14,985 nt of DNA from an uncultured Varibaculum sp. (GTDB taxonomy: Bacteria; Actinomycetota; Actinomycetes; Actinomycetales; Actinomycetaceae), in contig NZ_CABTZZ010000043.1 of the NCBI RefSeq assembly GCF_902489465.1, positions 1 to 14,985 on the forward strand, in the 5' to 3' direction. This document shows positions 6,696 to 14,098 of the stretch, one piece after another (positions within the stretch are counted from its first letter, which is position 1; every line of letters starts with the position of its first letter). The position numbers and the translations under genes are program-made. Below the pieces are notes generated by a model. That model saw only the letters and a program-made list of their open reading frames with translations, was not told the origin of the DNA and searched no databases.

Positions 6696-8597
6696 CTAAT
6701 CCAGGTAGTCGCGTAGTACCTGGCTGCGCGAGGGGTGACGCAACTTCGACATAGTTTTGGATTCAATCTGGCGGATACGTTCGCGGGTCACCCCGTAAAC
6801 TTTACCGATCTCATCCAAAGTCTTGGCCTGTCCGTCGCCTAGACCGAATCGCATCGACACTACCCCGGCTTCGCGCTCAGAAAGCGTGTCGAGGACGCGG
6901 CGCAACTGTTCTTGCAACAGGGTGAAGCTGACCGCATCGGCGGGTACTACTGCCTCCGAGTCTTCAATCAGATCCCCGAATTCGCTGTCGCCGTCCTCAC
7001 CCAGAGGGGTATGCAAAGAAATCGGTTCCCTCCCGTACTTTTGAACCTCCACCACTTTTTCCGGCGTCATATCCAGTTCTTTAGCGAGCTCCTCGGGAGT
7101 AGGTTCGCGTCCCAAATCCTGCAACATCTGCCGCTGTACCCGTGCCAGCTTATTGATTACTTCTACCATGTGGACCGGGATACGGATAGTGCGCGCCTGA
7201 TCGGCCATCGCGCGGGTAATCGCCTGGCGAATCCACCAGGTGGCGTAGGTAGAGAACTTATATCCCTTGGTGTAATCGAACTTTTCGACTGCCCGGATCA
7301 ACCCCAGGTTGCCTTCCTGAATCAAATCCAAGAACAACATTCCCCGGCCGGTATAGCGCTTCGCCAGCGACACCACTAGCCGCAAGTTGGCTTCTAACAG
7401 GTGATTTTTGGCATGTTGACCGTCAATCGCTAAAGAATGCAAGTCTCGGCGCATCTTAGAAGTCAGATTTTCCGATTCGGTTTCTAACTGATGCTGGGCA
7501 TACAGACCCGCCTCAATCCGCCGCGCTAAATCAACTTCCTCCGCCGCGTTTAGCAACGCGACCTTACCGATCTGTTTTAGATAGTCCTTAACCGGATCTG
7601 CAGTCGCACCCGCAACCGTGACTCGTTGCGCCGGTTCATCAGTTTCATCAGAATCAGAAACGGTGAAGGAATTGCCTTTCTTTTGCCCCTTGGCATTGGC
7701 TTTTGCCTGGGCAATCGCCTTATTTAAGCCTTCGATGGCGTTGGCGGGAGCATCTTCCTCTTCGTCATCGTCCTCTTCCGGTTCGCGATCCTCACCATGC
7801 TTTTCGTCATCTTCATCGTCCTCGTCGTCATCATCAAGATCCGATTCGAGGTCGATTTCTTCTTCATCGTTTAAATCTTCGTCGCCCGGCTCTACCGCGT
7901 CTTCGTCAACTTCGTCAACTTCGACGGGATTTTCTAGCAGCTCTTGCTCTTCTTCCAGCGTTTCGACTTCAGCTTTTTTACCGCGCGTAGTGGTTTTCTT
8001 CGGAGTAGTCTTCTTTTCCGCGATGGTTTTGCTGGCCGCCGCGCTTTTCTTAGCGGTAGTTTTCTTAGCCGCGGTCTTCTTGCCTGCCGTGGTCTTCTTA
8101 GCTGCAGCCGCCTGTTTGGTAGCACTGGTTTTGCTAGCGGCAGTAGTTTTCTTAGTAGTTTTCTTCGCGGCACTAGCTTTACTGCCTGCGGTCATTTTGG
8201 TGGCAGTCTTTGCCGCTGCCGTCTTTTTAGCCGCGGTCGCTTTACTGGCACTACTAGTCTTAGTGGTAGCCGTTTTCTTAGAGGCAGCAGTCTTGCTGGC
8301 AGCAGCCTTCTTATCCGCCGCGCTAGTTTTGCTGCTGGAAGCTTTCTTAGCCGGCGCCTTGGCGGAGGTAGTCTTTTTTGCCGCTGCCGTCTTCTGGGCT
8401 CCGCTAGCCTTCTTGGTAGCCGCTTTCTTGGCGGTGGTGGTCTTACTAGCTACCGCCCCCTTCTTCGCGGTAGCAGTTTTTTTGGCAGTGCTTTTAGCGG
8501 TCTTCTTAGCAGCAGATTTCCCGGCGGTAGTGGCCTTGGTAGTAGCTTTCGAGGGAGTTTTCGCGCTAGATTCAGATTGAGCAGGTTGAGGAGTCAC
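6696..8597 (-). CDS. rpoD: RNA polymerase primary sigma factor (RpoD/SigA/HrdB)
   Basis: A 633-residue group 1 sigma factor that directs RNA polymerase to housekeeping promoters. Residues 1-208 are a low-complexity Lys/Ala/Thr/Ser tail (AKKTTAKK-like, histone-H1-like); residues 209-283 are strongly acidic, with runs of D and E. The conserved part follows: region 1.2 about 334-367 (DPVKDYLKQIGKVALL), region 2 about 395-465 with LLEANLRLVVSLAKRYTGRG, LDLIQEGNLGLIRAVEKFDY and the 2.4 helix STYATWWIRQAITRA (449-463), region 3 about 470-545, and region 4 about 565-625 with the helix-turn-helix TLDEIGKVYGVTRERIRQIE. All signatures of a vegetative sigma are intact. The start is GTG (8597-8595) with GGAAAGG 5 nt upstream. 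The disordered tail is longer than in most bacteria but of a kind known in actinobacteria. Confidence 0.97.
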   Translation of the reverse strand: MTPQPAQSESSAKTPSKATTKATTAGKSAAKKTAKSTAKKTATAKKGAVASKTTTAKKAATKKASGAQKTAAAKKTTSAKAPAKKASSSKTSAADKKAAASKTAASKKTATTKTSSASKATAAKKTAAAKTATKMTAGSKASAAKKTTKKTTAASKTSATKQAAAAKKTTAGKKTAAKKTTAKKSAAASKTIAEKKTTPKKTTTRGKKAEVETLEEEQELLENPVEVDEVDEDAVEPGDEDLNDEEEIDLESDLDDDDEDDEDDEKHGEDREPEEDDDEEEDAPANAIEGLNKAIAQAKANAKGQKKGNSFTVSDSDETDEPAQRVTVAGATADPVKDYLKQIGKVALLNAAEEVDLARRIEAGLYAQHQLETESENLTSKMRRDLHSLAIDGQHAKNHLLEANLRLVVSLAKRYTGRGMLFLDLIQEGNLGLIRAVEKFDYTKGYKFSTYATWWIRQAITRAMADQARTIRIPVHMVEVINKLARVQRQMLQDLGREPTPEELAKELDMTPEKVVEVQKYGREPISLHTPLGEDGDSEFGDLIEDSEAVVPADAVSFTLLQEQLRRVLDTLSEREAGVVSMRFGLGDGQAKTLDEIGKVYGVTRERIRQIESKTMSKLRHPSRSQVLRDYLD

Positions 8598-8644
8598 AGC
8601 GACCTTTCCTGATTTCTAAACGATTTCATAGAGAATGCTCAATA

Positions 8645-8652
8645 ATTATAAT
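8645..8652. promoter_or_regulatory. Palindromic -10-like element between rpoD and the prenyl synthase
   Basis: ATTATAAT is its own reverse complement and so presents a perfect TATAAT hexamer on both strands (8647-8652 plus, 8650-8645 minus) in the 136-bp divergent gap. It lies 48 bp from the rpoD start and 82 bp from the prenyl-synthase start. No strong -35 is seen on either side (TTGTGC on the rpoD strand is 20 bp away). A shared bidirectional promoter core is inference. Confidence 0.45.
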
Positions 8653-8733
8653 TCAATACCACACTTTCTAGCACAAATCTAGAGGATTTTTCGCGGCTAG
8701 AGGAGAACTATAAAGGAAAGAGAGTAACCAGCG

Positions 8734-9804
8734 ATGCCCAGCGCTCAAGAGTTTTCCACTCAAATTGATGAACTATTACCGCAGGTATGGCAAGCCGGGG
8801 TAGCCCGCTGGCAAGAGCTAACGGGAATAGCAGAGCTATTTGAAGTAGGACTGGCAGCTCTTAAAGGAGGAAAACGTACCCGGGCGCGCCTGGCCTACAC
8901 CGGCTGGAAAGCGATAACTGACAGCAATGATACCCCGCCAAAACCCGTACTTGACCTCGGGGTCGCCTTAGAGATTTACCAAGCCAGCGCCCTCGTCCAT
9001 GACGACATTATTGACAACTCTGCCTTGCGTCGCGGTAAAGATGCCGCCCATATCAGTTTCGCGAAAAGGCATTTAGCTGCCCAACGCCACGGCGACCCCC
9101 AAGAATCTGGGCGGCTAGCGGCAATTCTCTTAGGAGATCTCCTGCTGGCGGTGGCCGATCAGTGTGCTTTCGAGGTCGCTGCCACCACCAAAGATCCGGA
9201 CGCATTCTTCGCTAATTGGACCGAAATGACCCGCGAGGTCGCCGCCGGACAGTATCTGGACTTGCGCCTAGAGACCGATAAGCTTGACCCCGCCCATGCG
9301 CGCGAGCAGATTTTAACGGTTATTCGTCACAAGTCCGGACGCTACTCGGTGGCACACCCGCTCACTCTCGGAGCCCGCCTGGCCGGAGCCCGCCCCGAGC
9401 AGCTAAAAACCCTCTTCACAATCGGGGAATATTGGGGAATCGCTTTTCAACTTTGCGACGATGAACTCGGTGTCTTTGGCGATCCCCGCCAAACCGGTAA
9501 ACCTGCAGGTGGAGATTTAACCGAAGGAAAAAAGACAGTCCTGTGGTCCCTAGCGGAACAGCTCCTGGGTGAGGACGCGCGCGCGAACTTACATCAGGTT
9601 TTCGGTAACCGCGCCGCCAGCGAAGAACAAATTTTGGCCGTTACTGACGCCCTACATAGCCAAGGGGTCAGAGACCAGCACCGCCAGCTAATCACCGAAT
9701 ATGCCGCTAAAGGTGACGCCCTGGTAGCTAGTGGCGAATTTGATAATGCGGGTCGCGAGGCTCTGCTGCGTCTGGGACGCTCCCTAGTGGAGCGGGATTC
9801 CTAA
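8734..9804 (+). CDS. Polyprenyl diphosphate synthase (GGPP synthase-like)
   Basis: A 356-residue all-trans isoprenyl diphosphate synthase that condenses isopentenyl diphosphate with an allylic diphosphate. The motifs are in order: GGKRTR (45-50), the first Asp-rich motif D90-D-I-I-D94 followed by RR, K200 in HKSGRYS, Q239-L, and the second Asp-rich motif D242-D-E-L-G-V-F-G-D250, then GKPAGGDLTEGKK. Small residues (Ser85, Ala86) at the positions before the first motif that set chain length suggest a C20 or longer product, but this cannot be settled by eye. It likely supplies the precursor for quinone or cell-envelope lipids. Position next to the Rv2175c/pknL genes parallels idsA2 in M. tuberculosis. 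The Shine-Dalgarno is weak and distant (AAAGGAAAGAGAG, more than 10 nt away). Its stop is only 10 bp from the convergent next gene. Confidence 0.92.
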   Translation: MPSAQEFSTQIDELLPQVWQAGVARWQELTGIAELFEVGLAALKGGKRTRARLAYTGWKAITDSNDTPPKPVLDLGVALEIYQASALVHDDIIDNSALRRGKDAAHISFAKRHLAAQRHGDPQESGRLAAILLGDLLLAVADQCAFEVAATTKDPDAFFANWTEMTREVAAGQYLDLRLETDKLDPAHAREQILTVIRHKSGRYSVAHPLTLGARLAGARPEQLKTLFTIGEYWGIAFQLCDDELGVFGDPRQTGKPAGGDLTEGKKTVLWSLAEQLLGEDARANLHQVFGNRAASEEQILAVTDALHSQGVRDQHRQLITEYAAKGDALVASGEFDNAGREALLRLGRSLVERDS

Positions 9805-9814
9805 AGCTAGGAGC

Positions 9815-10156
9815 CTAAATGGCCTGCATAGCAGCTACCGAGTTAACTTTGCTGTGGCTGCCGGCTCGCAATAGGTCAATAGGACGCTGCCCATCCAATA
9901 GGGGCTGGGAAGCCAGTACCCACTCGGTTGCCTCTTGAACAGTAAAACCGCCATCTAGCAAGGTGAGCATCGTGCCTGGCAGGCGTTCCACGAGAGCCCA
10001 GCCCTCGGGGGTCTCCAGAAGCGATTCCGCTACTACCTGTAGTTTCCCTTGCTCATCCGGGAGAGCTAACAAACGGTGCTCATTGAGGAGCCGGTGAGCA
10101 CGAGTAACTTTTACCCCCAGGCGCTCGGCGGCTTGCGCGAAACTAATCGTATCCAT
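9815..10156 (-). CDS. Rv2175c-family DNA-binding protein
   Basis: A 113-residue protein with two parts. Residues about 1-50 form a winged helix-turn-helix-like segment (FAQAAERLGVKVTRAHRLL, then a short KLQVVAESLL strand). Residues about 55-110 form the C-terminal helical domain (LPGTMLTLLDGGFTVQEATEWVL, then PIDLLRAGSHSKVNSVAAMQ), with the typical G-ADGG-F...P-I-x-x-L/LRAG pattern of the Rv2175c C-terminal domain. In M. tuberculosis Rv2175c binds DNA and is phosphorylated by PknL on an N-terminal tail; here the gene is divergent from a PknL-like kinase 84 bp away, so the partnership is probably conserved. That N-terminal tail is absent in this protein: the HTH begins at residue 4. The start ATG has no in-frame alternative that I find convincing. 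The regulated genes are unknown. Confidence 0.85.
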   Translation of the reverse strand: MDTISFAQAAERLGVKVTRAHRLLNEHRLLALPDEQGKLQVVAESLLETPEGWALVERLPGTMLTLLDGGFTVQEATEWVLASQPLLDGQRPIDLLRAGSHSKVNSVAAMQAI

Positions 10157-10202
10157 GCTCTTAGCTTATCTGAGGTTACAAGCCGGCTCCTATCCGCGCC
10201 GC

Positions 10203-10212
10203 TTACCGGTAA
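10203..10212. promoter_or_regulatory. Palindrome TTACCGGTAA in the divergent gap, possible operator
   Basis: A perfect 10-bp palindrome, with imperfect flanking GC-TT/AA-GC extension, lies 28 bp before the kinase ATG and 46 bp before the regulator ATG. The position suits an operator for the adjacent Rv2175c-like DNA-binding protein. A 10-bp palindrome can also occur by chance. Confidence 0.3.
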
Positions 10213-10240
10213 AAGCGTCGCTGCCCGCTAGGATTACCTT

Positions 10241-12352
10241 ATGAGAAACGATCCGGAAGCTAGCAGCCACGCTAGCGAGACCCCACAGGATTCGTCTATC
10301 GCGCACGCAGAGGTCGAGACCACAAGCCAGATTCCGGACATAGGCCACAGCGCCACTGACGAAGACCATATGTTAAAACGCCTGATTGATGGACGCTATC
10401 GGATAGTGAAGATAATTGATACCGGCGGGATGGCTAGCGTTTACCGGGCTCATGATGAACGCTTAGGACGAGATGTGGCGTTAAAAATGATGCACCCGCA
10501 CTTGGCGAATACTGCCTCCCTGGTGGAACGGTTTGAAGCGGAAGCTCGGTCCGCGGCTCGCCTCATGCATCCGGCAATTGTGCAGATCTTTGATCAGGGA
10601 ACTTGGCGGCGCCGCCCCTACCTGGTGATGGAGTTTATTAATGGCTCCAACTTACGTCAACTACTAACTAAAGAGGGCACCTTACCGCTAGGGCGCGCCC
10701 TAGAAATCACGGCACAAGTGCTACAGGCACTGCAAGCAGCCCACGAAATGCAGATTATTCATCGGGATATCAAACCGGAAAATATTCTGCTGACTCCTTC
10801 CGGTCAGGTAAAAGTAGCAGATTTTGGGCTCGCCCACGCGGTTAACCAAGCCACCGGCACCACTACCGGATCGGTGATGGGAACGGTCACCTACCTGGCG
10901 CCAGAACTGATTTCCGAAACCACTTCAGATGCCCGCTGCGATGTGTATTCCGTGGGAATCATGACCTATGAACTGATCAGCGGGCTACCCCCCTTCCAGG
11001 GTGATACTGCGATTCGGACTGCCTGGCAACACGTGAGCGAGGACGTGCCGCCGCTTTCAGGCAAGGTTCCGTGGATTCCTAGCGAAGTTGATGATCTAAT
11101 AGCGGCGCTGACCGCGCGTAACGCAAAGGATCGTCCGGTTGACGCGGGAGCTGCCCTGCAGCTGGTTAGGGCGGTTATAGATTGTCTTAGCCCCGAGCTG
11201 CGAGGGCGCCGCGCCGAGCGCCCCGCGAGCGGCACTAAAGAAAAAGAAACTGAACGTACCCCGCTAGGCAAAGGAGGCACTGCCCGGCTACCGGTCTTGC
11301 CAGTGGCCTCTCCGCAACTTCCGGCGGCTCCGATTCGCCCTGTCCACCTGGACTCACCCGCAGATACTTCCTGCGCGCCGGCTCCCTCTGAGACAGAAAA
11401 ATCACTAACCGTGGTCGAAACCGCGCCAGCTCCCTCAACCCCTAAGGCTCCGGCCAAGCGGGGAAAGAAGAAACGCTGGATAGCGGCAGTTATCACCGGG
11501 GTTTTAGTGATCGCGGCGGCCTTTGCTGGCTGGTATTTCACTTTGGGACCGGGAGGGCGCGTAGCGGTGCCTAACGTGGCAGGAAAAACCGCGGTGCAAG
11601 CGCGGGAGATGCTGGTAAACGCCCAGTTTAAAGTGAACACCCAGCGGGAATACTCCGATACAGTCGCTGCCGGTAAGGCCACGCGTACCAACCCTAAGGC
11701 CGGCCAAAAAGCCAAGAAGAATTCGCAGATAGACCTGTATATTTCTCGCGGTATTGAATATGTGAAGGTGCCGGATCTTGCTGGTAAAGAGGGCGAAAAA
11801 GCCGGGATACTCCTCAAAGAAGTAAAACTAAAGATCGCTGAAAGTAGCGAAGAGTATTCCGATGAAGTAGCGAAGGGGAAAATCATCGCTACTGCCCCGG
11901 AAGCCGGCACCAGCCTCCGCCACCATAGTGGGGTGAAAGTAATCGTTTCAAAAGGTAAAGAGCCTATCACGCTACCTGATTTTGCGGGCAAGAGCGAAGA
12001 AGAAGTCGCGAAAACCTTAAGTGACCTCAAATTGAAGCTGGAGAAAACTACCGAGTTTTCGGATTCGGTTCCGCGCGGGAAAATCATCGGGCAAGAGCCG
12101 GCAGCGGGAACTACTTTATACCATGGCGACCAGGTAAAAGTCCGGGTTTCACAAGGACCTGAAATAGTTGAGGTGCCTAACGTGACTGCGCTTAATATGG
12201 GACAAGCCAAAAAGAAATTAACCGATCTCGGGTTCCAGGTACAGGTGCAAAAACAACTGTTGGGAATTGCTCCCAACCGGGTTTATTCTCAATCCCCCGG
12301 CGGGGGAACCAAGCTAAAACGCGGTTCCACGGTCACTTTGACCTACGTTTAA
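10241..12352 (+). CDS. pknL: Transmembrane Ser/Thr protein kinase with four PASTA domains (PknL-like)
   Basis: A 703-residue bitopic kinase. The cytoplasmic kinase domain (about 50-315) has the glycine loop TGGMASVY (61-68), K82 in VALKMM, the catalytic loop H174-RDIKPEN181, D194-FG, an activation loop with candidate autophosphorylation threonines T205-T209, T215 and T217, and the APE motif at 220-222. A Pro/Thr-rich juxtamembrane linker (about 325-405) ends in KRGKKKR, followed by one membrane helix (about 413-433). Four extracellular PASTA repeats follow (about 441-504, 508-572, 576-638, 642-703), each with a V/L-PD/N-hydrophobic-x-GK start or variant; such repeats bind peptidoglycan fragments or lipid II. 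The protein resembles PknB-class kinases, but the neighbours (Rv2175c family, prenyl synthase, aroG) point to PknL. Mycobacterial PknL lacks PASTA repeats, whereas the corynebacterial one has them. ATG is preceded by AGGA at about 8 nt; an ATG at residue 44 is a possible alternative. Confidence 0.93.
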   Translation: MRNDPEASSHASETPQDSSIAHAEVETTSQIPDIGHSATDEDHMLKRLIDGRYRIVKIIDTGGMASVYRAHDERLGRDVALKMMHPHLANTASLVERFEAEARSAARLMHPAIVQIFDQGTWRRRPYLVMEFINGSNLRQLLTKEGTLPLGRALEITAQVLQALQAAHEMQIIHRDIKPENILLTPSGQVKVADFGLAHAVNQATGTTTGSVMGTVTYLAPELISETTSDARCDVYSVGIMTYELISGLPPFQGDTAIRTAWQHVSEDVPPLSGKVPWIPSEVDDLIAALTARNAKDRPVDAGAALQLVRAVIDCLSPELRGRRAERPASGTKEKETERTPLGKGGTARLPVLPVASPQLPAAPIRPVHLDSPADTSCAPAPSETEKSLTVVETAPAPSTPKAPAKRGKKKRWIAAVITGVLVIAAAFAGWYFTLGPGGRVAVPNVAGKTAVQAREMLVNAQFKVNTQREYSDTVAAGKATRTNPKAGQKAKKNSQIDLYISRGIEYVKVPDLAGKEGEKAGILLKEVKLKIAESSEEYSDEVAKGKIIATAPEAGTSLRHHSGVKVIVSKGKEPITLPDFAGKSEEEVAKTLSDLKLKLEKTTEFSDSVPRGKIIGQEPAAGTTLYHGDQVKVRVSQGPEIVEVPNVTALNMGQAKKKLTDLGFQVQVQKQLLGIAPNRVYSQSPGGGTKLKRGSTVTLTYV

Positions 12353-12424
12353 GCCGAGGTTGCCCAAGGACGCCCCAGCTAGAGGAAGCACTTGGAGACG
12401 CCTGCGGGCACGAACCCGGCGGTC

Positions 12425-13831
12425 TTATACCGTGTATCCCCAGGGCTCTAGGGGTGCGCGCAGAGGATTACCTAAAGTGTCGTGGCGTTTTTGCAGCATT
12501 TCTGCCACTTGGAATGCCAACTCCAGCGATTGCTGGTGATTAAGCCGCGGGTCTACCAAGGTTTCGTAGCGATTCTTCAAAGACTCCTCGGTCAAGTGTT
12601 CGCTGCCCCCAATGACTTCCGTAACATCATCTCCGGTCAGCTCCACATGGATTCCCCCCGGGATCGTCCCCGCTTCCTGATGTGCGGTAAAGAAATTAGC
12701 TACCTCTTGCAGGATCTGTTCAAAACTACGAGTTTTATAACCAGAGGATGAGCTAATAGTGTTGCCATGCATGGGATCGCACATCCAGGTAACCGGACGC
12801 CCATCACGCACTTGTGCCTCCAAAAGTGTGGGTAATGCCGACTCTAATTCGTGTGAACCCATGCGAGTAATGAAGGAAAGGCGCCCCGGTTCGGCATCGG
12901 GATTGAGTTTATCTTGCAAGCGCGCTAAATCATCTCCACTGGCGTTGGGGCCGATTTTTACCCCGATCGGATTGGCGACTTGCGATAGTTGCTCCACATG
13001 AGCCCCATCTATCTGTCGGGTACGCTCCCCGATCCATAGGAAGTGTGCTGAAGTGTCATACAGTTCGCCCGTACGTGAATCTACCCGGGTCATAGCCTGT
13101 TCGTATTCTAAAAGCAAAGCTTCGTGGGCACTATAAAAATCTACGGTACGCAGTTCCTCGGCGCTGACGCCGGCGGCATCCATAAAGGAAATCGCCCGGT
13201 CAATATCGGAAGCTAGCGCGTCAAAACGTTTATAGGCTGGGTTAGAGATAAAACCCCGGTTCCATTCATGAACTCGATGCAGGTCGGCATAACCACCCTG
13301 GGTAAATGCCCTAATCAAGTTCAAAGTGGTTCCCGAACGTGTATAGGTATCTAACAGGCGTGCCGGGTCTGGGCGGCGCGCCTCGGGGGTGAACTCGAAG
13401 GAGTTAACCGCATCCCCGCGGTAGGACGGTAGGGTAACTCCGTCGCGGGTTTCGGTGTCGCTAGAACGAGGTTTGGCGTATTGACCAGCCATTCTCCCCA
13501 TTTTTACAATCGGCAAAGAGGCTCCATAGGTAAGCACAATCGCCATTTGCAAGATAGTCTGGATTTTTAGCCGAACCCGATTCGCGGTTGACTCGGCGAA
13601 AGTTTCCGCACAGTCCCCACCGGTAAGCACGAAAGCTTTGCCCTGGCTGGCTTGTCCTAACAGCTCTTTCAGGGCATCTACTTCGCCGGCAAACACCAAA
13701 GGAGGACGAGTGCGCAGGTCAGCCAACTTTTCTTGCAGCTGTTCCTGGTCTGGGTAGGTGGGCTGCTGGTTTGCCGGGCAACCTCGCCATGAATTCAGAG
13801 CTCTAGTTGTTTTCTCGTCCACGAAATCCAC
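12425..13831 (-). CDS. aroG: Class II 3-deoxy-7-phosphoheptulonate (DAHP) synthase
   Basis: A 468-residue plant/actinobacterial type II DAHP synthase, the first enzyme of the shikimate pathway, joining phosphoenolpyruvate and erythrose 4-phosphate. Signature blocks are present: SWRGCPANQQPTYPD (14-28), FVLTGGDCAETF (67-78), VKMGRMAGQYAKPRS (109-123), DFYSAHEALLLEYE (231-244), NPIGVKIGP (287-295), WMCDPMHGNT (349-358) and GGIHVELTGDDVTEVIGG (392-409). The metal ligands expected from the M. tuberculosis enzyme are C74, H355, E397 and D427. Length is normal. The start is uncertain: the GTG at 13831 has an AGG directly abutting it, while an in-frame GTG at 13822 (residue 4) has AGGGTGGA at a better distance. 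Convergent with the kinase gene; the 72-bp gap has no clear terminator. The same neighbourhood occurs in mycobacteria. Confidence 0.96.
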   Translation of the reverse strand: MDFVDEKTTRALNSWRGCPANQQPTYPDQEQLQEKLADLRTRPPLVFAGEVDALKELLGQASQGKAFVLTGGDCAETFAESTANRVRLKIQTILQMAIVLTYGASLPIVKMGRMAGQYAKPRSSDTETRDGVTLPSYRGDAVNSFEFTPEARRPDPARLLDTYTRSGTTLNLIRAFTQGGYADLHRVHEWNRGFISNPAYKRFDALASDIDRAISFMDAAGVSAEELRTVDFYSAHEALLLEYEQAMTRVDSRTGELYDTSAHFLWIGERTRQIDGAHVEQLSQVANPIGVKIGPNASGDDLARLQDKLNPDAEPGRLSFITRMGSHELESALPTLLEAQVRDGRPVTWMCDPMHGNTISSSSGYKTRSFEQILQEVANFFTAHQEAGTIPGGIHVELTGDDVTEVIGGSEHLTEESLKNRYETLVDPRLNHQQSLELAFQVAEMLQKRHDTLGNPLRAPLEPWGYTV

Positions 13832-13856
13832 CCTAGTAAGTTTTAGATTTTAAGAC

Positions 13857-13883
13857 GAATAAGTCCGTAAAACGAACTTATTC
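13857..13883. promoter_or_regulatory. Inverted repeat upstream of the DAHP synthase gene
   Basis: GAATAAGTCCG (13857-13867) and CGAACTTATTC (13873-13883) are complementary at 10 of 11 positions around a TAAAA centre. It sits 26-52 bp before the GTG start, next to an A/T-rich CTTAAAATC that could be a -10. It could be an operator or a leader hairpin; the regulator is unknown. Confidence 0.4.
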
Positions 13884-13981
13884 CCCCAGGGAAGTATCTA
13901 CCCTACTTTGTGTTGTTTCCCGCCCGTTATGGCGGTCGGTGCTCAGCTAATAGTGCTAATCCACCAGCTAGATCTACCACC

Positions 13982-14031
13982 AAAAATTTCTTTGGCTCTC
14001 GCTGCTGGATGCAGCGAGAGCCAAAGAATTT
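13982..14031 (-). terminator. Perfect 18-bp hairpin terminator after pfp
   Basis: The arms TTCTTTGGCTCTCGCTGC (13988-14005) and its exact complement (14011-14028) enclose the loop TGGAT. On the minus strand the stem is followed by ATTTTTGG, as expected for an intrinsic terminator of pfp, whose stop is 70 bp upstream. The plus-strand side has only a short T run, so it is probably directed to the minus strand. Confidence 0.9.
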
Positions 14032-14098
14032 AAAGCACCAGAACTAGCAGTGCCGACTCACTTTAAAAACCAAGTGAGCTAATAGCTCTAACTAAACC

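Noticed and set aside
7618..8580. A 320-residue plus-strand open frame opposite rpoD
   Set aside because: It is the mirror of the Lys/Ala-rich and acidic repeat codons (giving Ser/Val/Ala/Phe runs); the minus-strand frame encodes an unmistakable sigma factor.
10966..12276. A 436-residue minus-strand open frame opposite the kinase gene
   Set aside because: The plus strand encodes an intact kinase with four PASTA domains; the antisense frame has no recognisable motif.
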